A stretch of 64,000 nucleotides of DNA, from NCBI GenBank assembly GCA_017607445.1, contig JAEVHH010000003.1, positions 5,022,001-5,086,000 on the forward strand, read 5' to 3'. Numbering within the stretch: the first letter of the stretch is position 1; the number at the start of each line of letters is the position of its first letter. This document shows positions 9,460-20,790 of this stretch, in pieces. Made by a program: the position numbers and the translations under genes. Under the pieces are notes generated by a model. The model was not told the DNA's origin and did not search any database. It worked only from the letters and a program-made list of their open reading frames with translations. Origin of the DNA: Histoplasma ohiense. Taxonomy: Eukaryota; Ascomycota; Eurotiomycetes; Onygenales; Ajellomycetaceae.

Positions 9460-10687
9460 TGTGCATGGTGCAGAGCGACATGCAGGCTGTAGGAAATATT
9501 CCCATGAGACCAAATACGAAACAGAATAAGGCCAGCTAAAAGCAAGGGAGGAAGTGTGAGCAGAGTTGGCGGTGGAGATGGAGGCTGGAATAGTGCTGGA
9601 TGTGGAGATATCGGTCGGCAAACTGAACTTAGCGAGAGTCAGAGAAAGCTCCAGCCAGCAGAGCCAGTTGCAAGTTTAGTTGGGCTATTCGGCCCGGTTT
9701 ACTTTGTTATATTTAGATTTTGCACTGCAAACCATCCTTGACAAGTGATTCCACACCCCGAATAGTTCTAGAACCGTTGACGCAATCGTCCTCGATAACT
9801 CGAATAACTATATCACGATTATTCAAGCCTCTGTCCAGGACGAGGCAAACACACGAGACAAACAGAAAAGCATCTAGCAGTCAATGCTGAGGAAGCGTCT
9901 ATCTCATTCTGTAACCTTGATTGTTGATCATCCTGTAGCTTTGGCGAGGCAAGCTTTATTATTGTCGAAGTCAAACATCCGAGTAATCTTGTTGACCAAC
10001 ACGGGTGTTCTGTGGTAAGCCTGACTAACTATTTTGCACCACTCCCATGAGAATTGATCCATCAATTAATCAATTGTGTCGTTTGTAGATTGGCCGTCCT
10101 AACTAACTAACTAGTTAGTTAGTTACCTGCCAGCATTGGGCAGGATTACAGACATAAATTACCCAAAGGCGCACACAACCTTTTTCCGTGGCGACGCCCA
10201 TGCAGCTGAGAAGCTGAGAGGAAAGTTATTATATAGTTAATCTCTCGCACCTCACTTTTCGTTTGACTTGACTTCCTGATTACGTATCCGGGTTCAACCT
10301 TAAAACCAACTATAACCTTGGAACGATTGCTTAACCAGCCCGAGATATACAAACCCATGAAAGTACCAACAGGAATTTTATTGATATTATTACGTGGAAC
10401 ATCAGCTTCGTATTCACGCCTTGCAATTTATGAATCGTGTGCTAGACAGAAACATTGCAGCACTGAGGGGGTAGAGAGGGATCTAATCTCTTAGTCAAAC
10501 GCCGGAAGTTTAGATATCATTTTCGGTTGATTTGCATTTTTGTACTTCCATTCAACCTCCTATTCTCTCCCCCCGCTTCCAACATCCCAATAGGAAAATG
10601 TAGAAACCATAAAAGCTTCCGGATAAGGTGAAAGCTCATGTAGATCGAAAAAAAGGGGGGGGAAACTGGGAGTGCGATTGTCTTCAA
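9460..10687. other. Intergenic region with a 26-bp perfect palindrome
   Basis: This is the upstream region of the UBTD-like gene and the downstream region of the G-patch gene. No gene is seen. A perfect 26-bp palindrome made of repeated TAAC/GTTA occupies 10,100-10,125. Confidence 0.5.
10100..10125. repeat. 26-bp perfect palindrome
   Basis: Three and a half TAAC units are followed immediately by their reverse complement around a central CTAG, with no loop. It lies in intergenic DNA about 560 bp beyond the stop codon of the G-patch gene. Confidence 0.9.
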
Positions 10688-13010
10688 TCAATCAATCCCC
10701 TCATCATCGTCCTCGTCGTTTTTGTCATCACTGCCAAATATGGCTTTGAACACTGCATCGCCAGGCCTCGCTGCCTCCAGTGCCTCGTTTCGCCCAGGAT
10801 CAACAATAACATCTTCCTTTTTCAGGCTTTGCTGTTCGAGCTGCTGCTGCTGCTCACCTTCAGCTCCAACTACGCCTGCACCTCCTATCGCTTCAACAGC
10901 CCCTGCTCCCAGAAGAATCCGATTCACGGCCTCCTTAGATAAGATATCCAACTTAGAGCCAGATGGCGCGGTAGGGGTCCGACTGGGAGCCCCATAACCG
11001 TGACCGCCAGGGATATCACCCGTATCAAAAGAGATGTTTGCTGGCGGCCGAACGTTGAAACGTTTACAAAGAAGTCTAAAGGGAGAGAAGGGAACAGATG
11101 ATCGCGTCAGGGGGCCGTACATGCCGATTTTCGCAGCTGCTTCGGCGGGATCTTGAGGTTTTGGATCTGGTCTGTGAATGAGGGCCTCATGTTGGGCATT
11201 ATCTGCTCTTTCTGTTTTTGGATGTGGTTGTGGTTGGGAGACGGCCGAGGAACTGGAGGAAGTGAAGCGGGAAGCCATCAAACCCGACATCGGCTTGAAC
11301 ACTTCCGCGGCACGCGCGAATTCTTGCAGCTCGATGACCCAGTCATCTGTCGATGCGTCCGGTGCGCGGTCGGGGAGTTTGTCCCGTAGGCCCGCGCGGA
11401 CTTCGAGGAATGAACGGTATCGTGATCGCTTGGCTTCGTCTTCCGCGTAAGGCATCCAGCCACGAATCCCACGATTAAGGGCTTGTGTCGCGAGGTCTTT
11501 GTCCAATTTTGGCACGAGGTTCCAAAGGTCTTTTTGTTTTGGAGCCTCTCTGGTTTCGAAACCTTCTGGTCCCTTCTCCCCAAGGGCTGAGGGTAGGTCA
11601 GTGCGTCCTGTAGCTTTAGCAATCTTTTCACGCCCTGCTGGAGTCATGTAGTCGAACACTGATTTACCCGGTAATTGGTCTTCACCCAGTAGTGCAGCTC
11701 TCGATGTAGGGTATAGGGATGATGTCTTTGCAGCTTCAGCATGTGACATATAATTTTGGATGGGGGTTGGGCGAGATGGTTCTTTCGTGGGCTTCCAATC
11801 TTTTGGAATCTCTGGTGCCGCATACTTTTTCTCATGTGAGGAGATGGTGGAACATGGGATATTTATACCGTGAAGGAATCCATCCAGTGGTAGGCGTCCA
11901 TCGTGACATTTTCTGAATCCTGCTTTTGTCTTCTCAACTGCTGCTTTTTTCTTCGAGATAAAAACCGGCTTGGTGTTGCCTAATAGTGGATTTGAGAGAC
12001 CCATTGACGGTTTCATTGAAGAGCTGTTGTTGCTGGTTATTTTCTTTGCTTTCTTGTCATGATCGATAAATCGATTATAGGAAATCTGCGGGCCCATTTC
12101 ATAGGGATCATCGTCATCAGAACCAGTATCGTTTAGAACTCCAACGCCAAAACCTCCCCTTCTAGGTTGTTTTGACTTTGGAGAGGCGTTTCCATTTCTC
12201 GGGAGTTTAGGGCCAGCGAATTCATCGAAATTTCCCCTCAGAGTCAAGGCTCTTCGGTTAGTTCCTGCATCCAGCCTTGTGGTTACATTGAGCCGAGCTT
12301 CACCTTCATATCCAAGACCTTTATAGTCACTTTTCTTCAAGAACGTTATTGTTGGAAGGTTAGCCGGCGCAAAGAGATGGACTCCACACTGCTCATCAGC
12401 TGCATCGCCAAGGTCTGCTTTTCGTCGCACTTTCGGGCCGATTCCTTGTCCCTCCTTCCAGCCCATTCGTTTCAGTAGCTTGACGCCAATTGTATCCCCA
12501 GCGGTTTTGAAAATATCCATGAAACCACCTAACCGCGTGGTATCAGCGGCCGTCGAGCCAAAGCCAGTATAATCCCCAGCTGTTTGAAGTCTCCTCGCAT
12601 TTTCCGCTTCGAGCAGATCCTCCTCATCCATAAAGTCTTCTGGTCTTTGTTGTGGAGTTTGTTGTTTCGCATCTTTTGCGCGATTGCGACGGGAAGATAC
12701 AAAGGTCGATGGAGTCCAGCCCTCCTTCGAACCGACTGTATTGAAATACCTATATGTAAACCGATTTAATTTAGCTGATCTGTGCTCGGCCCAGTCAATG
12801 ATGAGCTCACCCAGCACTGAACCCTCCAGTGAAGGCGCCATGAAGACGTTTCCTTCCTTGGTCATCCCGCACCTCCTGCTTCCAAACCGGGACATAGGAG
12901 CCATCGTCGCGAACTTCAGGGTCAAGGGGGGGTAAGGGAGTGCCGTATATGGCGTAGGGAGCGTGGAGATGCTCGTCTTCAAAAGTAGCTCTCGATCTTT
13001 TTGTAGCCAT
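10688..13010 (-). CDS. G-patch domain protein of the GPATCH1/TGH (DUF1604) family, 753 aa
   Basis: Family members associate with the spliceosome and act in nuclear RNA processing. On the minus strand exon 1 is 13,010-12,811 and exon 2 is 12,749-10,688; the 61-bp intron has a GTGAGC donor and an ATATAG acceptor, and the joined frame is 754 codons including the stop. The start MATKRSRATFEDE is chosen because the conserved N-terminal segment follows at once ([40 protein letters not shown], crossing the intron). The G-patch lies at about 150-178 with LLKRMGWKEGQGIG. Further family segments are PKDWKP, WNLVPKLDKDLATQALNRG, MSGLMASRF and FNVRP. The C-terminus is Gln/Glu-rich and acidic. An in-frame ATG six codons upstream is an alternative start. 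Confidence 0.9.
12750..12810 (-). other. Intron of the G-patch gene
   Basis: This 61-bp GT-AG intron contains a branch-like GCTAAAT. Removing it joins GFSAG to YFNTVG. Confidence 0.85.
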
Positions 13011-14296
13011 GCTTGTCGTCACAGTCATTTGACATTGCTTTATGCCTCTCTTAGAGGGTACACTGTGATGAAATTTGAGTTTCCCCCAGAGTACTCCGTA
13101 TGCTCGCGAGCCTTCACCGACTATGGCAATGAACCAATCAGCTTCAGCTGTTGCGTACAACGACTGTTGGGACGAGTTAATACGGGGCTCCCGAGATAAT
13201 CAAGTGTAGGGGATCTGTGAGGGCAAGAGGAGCTGGTGATATCCAGAGTAGTGTGCATGGCATCTACAGAATTAGAGCACAAAGTACAGTACAACCAACC
13301 TGGCCACACCTGCACCGCCATAACTTACGGGCTCATGTAGCAAGGTGCGTGACTAATCTAGGAGTCGGACGAAGGCGGGGCTAAGTGAGATTAGCATCCA
13401 TGACCACAGACCAAGAAAGACAACGAAAAACAACGCATCTGATCGGGGGGTGATAGATTTCCAAGGTTGTCTGCCTGACCTTTCCCCCCCCGTGTCTTGA
13501 GGGAAGATGAATGTTCTCCAACCATCTTATCAATCTCTCGACAGCAGCCGTCATTTTGTTCGCTTCCTGCCAGCCAACTAGCCATCCAGCCATCCAGGTA
13601 AACAACTCGAAACCGAACTTTGGGGTCCCATGGTACGTGATACCAGATAGAATACGCTGGCCTTCACCTGTATCCACAACATACAACATACAGAACGTGG
13701 ACTGCCCCCATCAAAGACCGTTCAACAACCAATCCATTAAAAAGGGAGTGATCCGGACTCTCGATTTTTCATCTCAACGGCTGTGTCCTGGGTGGTAATG
13801 TGCGGTTGTTTCATTTATCCTTTTATCATTTATCGATCAATAGAAAGCTACTGGGACACATCCACGTATTAATTACGTGTACTGTCATCCAGTTACCGCC
13901 ACTCGCACTCGCAGGAAGCAACCATCGCGCTATTCTGCATGACCACCGACCTCCCTCAGAATCTCCCCCGACTTCTGTCCTCTGCCATTCCGCGGCCAGA
14001 CATCTGGCTTGTTGCTCGGTTGGTGGAAGCCCTGCTTCTTCTCCTGTGCTACTTGCTAACTGCGGACCACAGCTCCCACCCCCTATAGATGAAGCATTGC
14101 GCAGGGTTTACTTCCTCGCGGCTTGGAGTGGCTTGAGCCTCCTCCCCGTCCACCTTACAACAACATAGATCGCCATCAAAACAAAGACAACCACGAATCA
14201 GAGCCACTCGTATAACCCTTCCTCTCTGCCCATCAGAAGTGAAGCGATTTTGCCATTTCCCTGCTCCTCCGGCCTGTGACCTTAGACGTGATCGCG
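13011..14296. other. Divergent promoter region between G-patch and kinase genes
   Basis: This 1.3-kb spacer contains the 5' regions of both neighbours, transcribed away from each other. The short frames here (for example 13,800-14,168) lack family resemblance. The last few hundred bases are C/T-rich and are probably the long 5' UTR usual for Kin1-type genes. Confidence 0.5.
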
Positions 14297-17200
14297 ATGT
14301 CTGCAGCAGCATCGGGACCTTCGCAAGTCATTGTTCGCAGCCACTCCATATCACACCCAAATTCGTCATATCGACCTTCTACAGAACCCCCTCACAGAAC
14401 ACGAAGCACGGCTACTAGACCTTCACGGTCCTCTTTTTCTCATAACAGATCCAACTCCAGGCCACTCTCCTACGATCGGCCCCCCACTTCCAATCCAGTT
14501 AGCCCTGTTAGCGTTGCACGCCCATCTACATCTCGCAGAAGCTCTTCCAGAGATCGCTCTATAGACGCTACGCAGCAATATCGGGCTGAGACTTCACGGT
14601 CCCATCGCCTAGTCCCCTCTAGACCTACGCACGGTCGGGAGTGCGTCGACATGGCGAGCCCTGTAACCCCTGTGAATGCTGTAAATCCCGCAATTGCTCC
14701 TGCGGCGGTTGATAGCCAGTCTTACGCAAATGGGACACAGCAACGCGCTACTAGTGGTGCCTCGCAGACGGTGCCGCAGTCAAAGCGACGTACTACTATC
14801 ACTACCTCAAGTGGACAATGGGCACTTGGGAAGACCATCGGTGCTGGGAGTATGGGCAAGGTAAAACTTGCGAAAAATCTTGAGACGGGTGAACAGGTGT
14901 GTAGATAATTCAGACAGAGACATGTTATCCATCCTTTCCTCAGATACAACGCTAACACTCCATTTGTCCTACCACGCAGGTGGCTGTGAAGATTGTACCT
15001 CGGCATTCGAGCGAAGAACATCGTGGTAACCGCGACGCAGAAAGAGCAGACCGCTCCAAAGAGATACGGACCGCAAGAGAGTCAGCAATTGTCACCCTCC
15101 TAAACCACCCTTATATATGTGGAATGCGAGATGTCGTGCGGACAAATTACCATTGGTATATGTTGTTTGAATACGTGAACGGAGGACAGATGCTTGACTA
15201 TATTATTTCCCATGGAAAGCTAAAAGAAAAGCAAGCCCGGAAGTTTGCAAGACAAATCGCAAGTGCGCTTGACTACTGTCACAGAAACAGTATTGTCCAT
15301 CGAGATCTCAAAATTGAAAATATTTTGATTAGCAAGACTGGGGACATTAAAATAATTGATTTTGGGCTTAGCAACCTCTACTCTCCTAAAAGCCAGCTAA
15401 AAACTTTCTGTGGCAGCTTGTATTTTGCAGCACCCGAACTGCTACAAGCACGGCAATATGTCGGCCCGGAGGTGGATGTTTGGAGTTTCGGCATTGTCCT
15501 TTATGTCTTGGTCTGTGGGAAGGTTCCTTTTGATGATCAAAGTATGCCTCAGCTCCATGCAAAAATCAAAAAGGGGGTTGTGGAATATCCCCAGGGGCTT
15601 TCTTCAGGTTTGTATTCCACACATATGTCTCTCCGTACAGCTCTGTGATAACTAATTTCGGCCTAGACTGTCGACACATAATATCACGAATGCTAGTTAC
15701 CGACCCGAAACAACGGGCTAGTTTGAATGAGATTATTAACCACCCGTGGATGACAAAAGGCTTTAGTGGCCCTCCTGATAATTATATGCAGCATCGTGAA
15801 CCTCTCCAGCTTCCACTCGACCCTGAGGTTATTCAAAAAATGACTGGATTTGATTTCGGCCCTTCTGAATTTATCACCGCTCAGTTGACCAAGGTTCTCG
15901 AATCTGAAGATTACCAGAATGCTGTGAGATTAAGCCAAAAAGAACAAGCTGCTCCTAACCCGTCAAATGAGAAAAAGAGAGGGGTTTTCGACTTTTATAA
16001 ACGTCGTAACTCTGCAAGTAAAGACACACTTTCTAGCCCATCTGTTGAGGCCGTGCATCCAATTGGTGACGTTCTCATTGGCTACAATCCTTTGATCTCT
16101 GTCTATAACCTTGTGCGGGAGAAACGAGACAGAGAGAAACGAGACAGAGAGAAACTCGAGGAACGCCCGGCCGCACTGGGCGTACCTCACTCTACCCCTG
16201 CAGAGCCCGTACTGAAAATGCCTGAAATCCCAGCTCCAGAGGCAGCCCATACTAATCAGCACGCTTATGAGATACCTGGCGAGAAGGAAGCTGGCGGAAG
16301 AACACGGCCAAGAGCACGAACCCATGGCGAGGATGAGGTTAGGGACAGAATCAAGACTCTCAATATAGGACAGCCAGCTGAGACGGGACACCCTTCCATT
16401 GTCACCACACCTGTTGAGCACATAAAGAAAGAAAGTGCCGCCGTTGGCTTATTAAGACGATTTAGCACCAGAAGAACACGGGATAAGCCACGAGATGCCG
16501 AACGTGAAAAGGGTGCGACCGCCCAGGGGCCCACCTTGAATGTCCAGCCTCCAGAGGACCTTACTGCTCCTCGAAAGAGTTTCAATGTAAGAAGGGCGAG
16601 GCACGAAAATACCTCACCCGGAACGCTTCAATCTGGAGGAAGTCAGCCACAACAAGAACTTCTGCGTGCTCCCCGGTCCGGAGAAGTCACCCCGAGAATG
16701 AAAAATGTTCTGGGAAGGTCAGCTAGTGTCAATTCTGGTGAAAATCGAGTCCGCAGGAATGGGAGAAGAACCTTTGTCGATGGTGCTGGTTCTCAGACCA
16801 TGCAAGACCCACCTTTGACAAGTGGATCTGATCGCTCTAGCTTGAGCGTCTCAAAGTCGCGCCCGCAGCAGGGCGATCAGTCAGGCCAGGATTCGAGACC
16901 TAGCACACGCGTGCAGACTCTGAGGGCAAAATCACTCGGCCATGCCAGACGTGAAAGTATCCAAGCTCGGCGAGCACGCCGAGAAGAAACTCGGGAAGCA
17001 AATGTACCTGAGGAGACCGATGCTGACCTGAGTGGTGCCGGAACTGCACTTGAGAACGTGAATACGGGAGAAGACTTCTCAAAGCCTGTTTTCCTTAAAG
17101 GCCTGTTCAGCGTTTCTACAACTAGTAGTAAACCTCTACCTTTCATCCGCGCAGATATAATGAGAGTTCTGAAACAGCTTGGGGTTGAATTCACGGAAAT

Positions 17201-17675
17201 TAAGGGTGGATTTAGCTGTCGTCACGCCCCAAGCATCGACCTTAACCGTGTCATGGATGTACGACCGCACAGCCCAGATCGGGAAGGCAAAGTAGGTGGT
17301 CACCGCAGGCGAATCAGCTTCGGTGGACTGCGTGGCTACGACAAGGATGAGAACCGGGATGAGCCTAGAAACACACATACTTCGAGAACCCAACGGCGCC
17401 AACACGGAACCCCCGATCGAAGTTTTATCACTAACTCTGATGGTTCTGACGAGTATATGTCCGCTCGCGATAATGGCGGTGGTGAGCGCGTTGTTGGCGA
17501 AACGACCACGAGAGTCCAAAGCGATACCGGTGGCAACCTCGTTCTCAAGTTCGAGATATTGATTGTCAAAGTACCCCTCTTCTCCCTGCATGGCATACAG
17601 TTCAAGAAGGTGGCAGGGGGCATGTGGCAATATCGAGAAATGGCGAAAAAAATTCTCGATGCTCTGCGACTATAG
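14297..17675 (+). CDS. KIN1: Kin1/Kin2-type Ser/Thr kinase (MARK/PAR-1 family) with KA1 domain, 1078 aa
   Basis: These kinases act at the cell cortex in polarity, septation and exocytosis. Exons are 14,297-14,896, 14,980-15,607 and 15,667-17,675; both introns are GT-AG and the frame totals 1079 codons with the stop. A long Ser/Arg/Pro-rich N-terminus precedes the kinase domain (about 176-445): glycine loop GAGSMGKV at about 182-189, catalytic Lys204 (VAVK), HRDLKIEN with Asp309, DFGL at 327-330, and APE at 351-353. Thr342 in KTFCGS is the expected activation-loop site. A roughly 450-residue basic low-complexity linker contains a short Arg/Glu/Lys/Asp repeat. The KA1 membrane-binding domain is split: MRVLKQLGVEFTEIKGGFSC near 908, then LKFEILIVKVPLF to FKKVAGG and the C-terminus. 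All catalytic residues are present. Confidence 0.95.
14897..14979 (+). other. Intron 1 of the Kin1-type kinase gene
   Basis: This 83-bp intron has a GTGTGT donor, a GCTAAC branch site and an ACGCAG acceptor. It splits GEQ from VAVK within the kinase domain. Confidence 0.9.
15608..15666 (+). other. Intron 2 of the Kin1-type kinase gene
   Basis: This 59-bp intron has a GTTTGT donor, a branch-like ACTAAT and a CCTAG acceptor. It joins YPQGLSS to DCRHIISRML. Confidence 0.88.
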
Positions 17676-18679
17676 GAGCCGTCCTCATCCTTCCCCTTCG
17701 TACTGGGACCCGGCGGAGGAAGCAGTAGATTGAATAGATTTTGTATCACCTCACTCTGTCCAGGTTCCCCAATCTTTTTATATTATTTACATTTTCAAGT
17801 CCATTTCGACGGTGCGCAATATTTATTATATTATTGCTTTATTTACTTTCGCGATCCTGTTGATTTAATGTATATTTATATAATTTCAGTTTTTTTTTTT
17901 TTTTTTTTTTTTTTGCATTTGAGAATTATACCTCAGCGGGCCTTGTGATATTTGTTTCTTTTTCATTGAGTATTTCATTCCTCTTTTATATTTTTAATTT
18001 CTTTTAACGGGCGTACTACCAATTAATGGCCTTAGTACTATTCGAAATACAAATTATGTTGGTCATATTGTTATGTGATAATGCGGCACTATGACCAATA
18101 GGTTACCCATAGCAAAAGGCCAAGGTAACCATTTGTTGAATGGTTGCGCTCATAGTGATATATATATCCGTGGGTGTGATGGTGTGGCCCGGCCGACATA
18201 GGCAACGCGATAAAGGGGGTGGTGCAATATGAGAGGCAGTATGTCTACTAGAGGCATCTGCATCGTGATTGCAAAATTCAACCAATTGTAGCAATATGAG
18301 AGGCAGCAAGCGTACCAGGGGTTGTATCAATGATTGCAAAATAACTTGATTAAGGAAACAGTTGAAGGTCTCTTTTTAAGGTACTTGAATCTGGTAATTC
18401 TGCTTCAAAATCATTTTACCCACTATCGTAGAGAGCACGGAACCAACCACTAGGTTTAAATTTAAAAGCATTTGATGACATTGAAGCACCAAAGGGCTCA
18501 TACATAATCTGATGATGGTTGAAAGATTGATTGATTGTAAGTATCTAGCGGGCGCAGCACTGCTTAAATATATTTCGTCGCATGGCATTCTAGCGAGCGA
18601 TATAAAGGTTGTGCCGGATGTAATGTTTGCGAACGCAAAACAGTGCCAGGACTATAAGAACATATAAAAGTTTAACTGG
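17676..18679. other. 3' flank of the kinase gene up to the transposon boundary
   Basis: This holds the presumed 3' UTR, a 25-nt T run (17,890-17,914) and a near-duplicate of about 67 bp (18,224-18,345). CpG dinucleotides are frequent up to about 18,645 and become rare right after 18,680. No gene is recognised. Confidence 0.55.
18224..18345. repeat. Imperfect tandem duplication, about 67-bp period
   Basis: GCAATATGAGAGGCAG occurs at 18,224 and again at 18,291, and each copy is followed about 40 bp later by GATTGCAAAAT. The middles have diverged. Confidence 0.7.
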
Positions 18680-18833
18680 TAGACTGGCTGTGTGACCATG
18701 CATGGGACCAAGACCAAATTTTTCCTCAGTTCCATTCTCAAATATCTTAGTCCTGGTCCCATATAGTGTTTATCAAATCAGTCACTTTACATGATTTATA
18801 TTATAATTCTAGTCTCAGATCATGTTTTATTAT
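18680..18833 (+). mobile_element. hAT-family left-end fragment, interrupted by a Copia element
   Basis: It begins with TAGACTGGCTGTGTGACC, the same tip as the other hAT copies, and has AGTCACTTTACA exactly 100 nt in. Homology stops at 18,833 where the Copia LTR begins, and resumes after 24,523. The 8 bp before it (TTAACTGG) are host sequence; the partner TSD and right end are not in the window. Confidence 0.8.
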
Positions 18834-19094
18834 TGTCGGAACTGGATAAAGTCCGAATATTGACCCAAATACTGAATATCGAATAAGTAGATTGAATTGA
18901 TTATTATAACTCCAATAATTACATGATAATCAGGCAGTATTTATAAGAAAGAGAATGCTTGAACATATGATGGGGGCAGTGCTGGTATACATCGGAGCAG
19001 TGATCTGGTTTCCAAAATTGAGATAGAATAAAATCATTGCTTGATATGATAGATCACTTCTCACAATGCTTGATATGATAGATCCTTTCTCACA
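18834..19094 (-). repeat. Copia 3' LTR
   Basis: This 261-bp LTR runs from TGTCGG to CTCACA. It has two copies of a short unit with GCTTGATATGATAGAT, where the other LTR has three, which accounts for most of the 29-bp length difference. Confidence 0.88.
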
Positions 19095-19559
19095 TACCCT
19101 CTTCAGCAGAATAACATCAGTAATGAAGCTGGAAAAATTATCAGAATAGGAAATAATGTAGAAGATATGATGATTAATAAAATGAAAAGAAATAGATAAA
19201 GAAGATATATGAAAATGTTGAACTTCTTTCATTCAAACTCATTGAATTTTTATATCTTATTTTGTTATTTTATTGATAAGATCAGTTATATCAACTAATT
19301 CTATCTGTTTGACAAATTCTCTTTGTCTCTGTTGCAATAATGACTTGGTCAGCCCATCTGCTGATATGTTGCTTGTAGATGTTCATTGTATCAAGATATT
19401 GCTGAACTGTATCCATTCTCACAATCAATTGCTGTAGATATCAATGTGGTGTAATTTAGTTGTGATGAAAGAATCTTTTTTAGTAAGAATGTCAACTGTT
19501 TGTCAATTGTTGCATTGAATTGAAATCTTGTGTTCTGAATTGAATCTCAGATGATCAAA

Positions 19560-19950
19560 AAATCATTTTCATCAGATTGACTTCTTATCTATCTGTGATA
19601 TAGCTAACAGTTCAGCTTCAATGATGGAAGTTGTTATTACTCTCTATCTTTTTAACTTTCAATCAACAGATTCTTTAAAAAGTTTGAAGATGTAATCTTC
19701 TGTTGATCTTCTATCTGAATTATTCATAAAGAAAGCATCACTAGCTGCTTTGATCACATTCATTGATAAATCATCAGATAAATTATATTCAATCACTAGA
19801 TTCTTCAAATCTTGCAGATAGATGATAACACAATCAATCTCTGCAGAATGATACTCTGAGAAATTGATTATATAGATTGCAAGCTTGTCAACTGCATATA
19901 CAATATCTGATTTAGTCATCACTGCAGTGTATATACAGAATCTGATTCAG
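19560..19950 (-). pseudogene. Copia RNase H remnant
   Basis: The minus-strand frame 19,922-19,659 reads MTKSDIVYAVDKLA near its start and later NSDRRSTEDYIFKL. These match the Copia RPDI-A-AV...L and D-RRSTSGYVF segments. Upstream it connects through one stop to the reverse transcriptase remnant. It is not functional. Confidence 0.85.
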
Positions 19951-20790
19951 TGTTGATAATAGTGGATATTCTCTGATGATACAGTTTCTTGATAAGATGC
20001 TAGTGAAATGCTAGATAGAGACATTGATGCTTTGTGAGCATGAGTGAGATGATAAGTATCAATTAATTTATCAATATAAATATCTTGACAGAGTCATAAC
20101 TTCTTAGAGCTTCAGTCTTTAGTAATTCTTATATTAAGAAATCATTTGAGATTTCTCATCTGTCAGAATTCATATATATCTTTAAGATCTTTGATTAACT
20201 GATTCTTTTCTTCTCTGTCATCAGAATGAGATATCACAACAGTATCATCAATGTAGAAAAATATAATTATCCATTCATTGATGAATAGACATTTATTCTC
20301 AGAGATTGAAATGAAGTCTAATCACTTAAGAGTATTAGATAGTTCTTTAAGTTATAGAAGAGGTGATCTTCTTAGATTATATAAAATATATTATAGATGT
20401 AGAATATAGATATTCTTCTTGAGATTTCATACTCTCTTCAACTTTCATCAATTATCTGATAGTTCAACATAGATTAGTTCATCAAGTGAGCTGTTCACAA
20501 AGACATTGACATCATTCAGTTACTCAGCATCAAGATCAAAGACATTGATAATAGCAAACAAAATACAGAAGATTCTCACAGCTAGAGTGTGAGTTTTGAT
20601 ATTTAGATCAGATACTGATTGTAAATCATCTTGAACACAGATACAAGTTTTGAACTTGACAAGATAATCATCATCATCAAACTTGTAGATAAACATTCAA
20701 CATAATGAAATCACTGAAATATTTTTCAAAAGTCTATTAACAATTTTATAGATATTTTGCTGAGTTATAGAGTCTCATTTCTGTTTGACA
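19951..20790 (-). pseudogene. Copia reverse transcriptase remnant
   Basis: Minus strand. The catalytic motif YIDD is encoded at 20,244-20,255 within FFYIDDTVV, and VKFKTCICVQDD lies upstream near 20,640. The frame is interrupted by several TGA codons. Confidence 0.85.
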
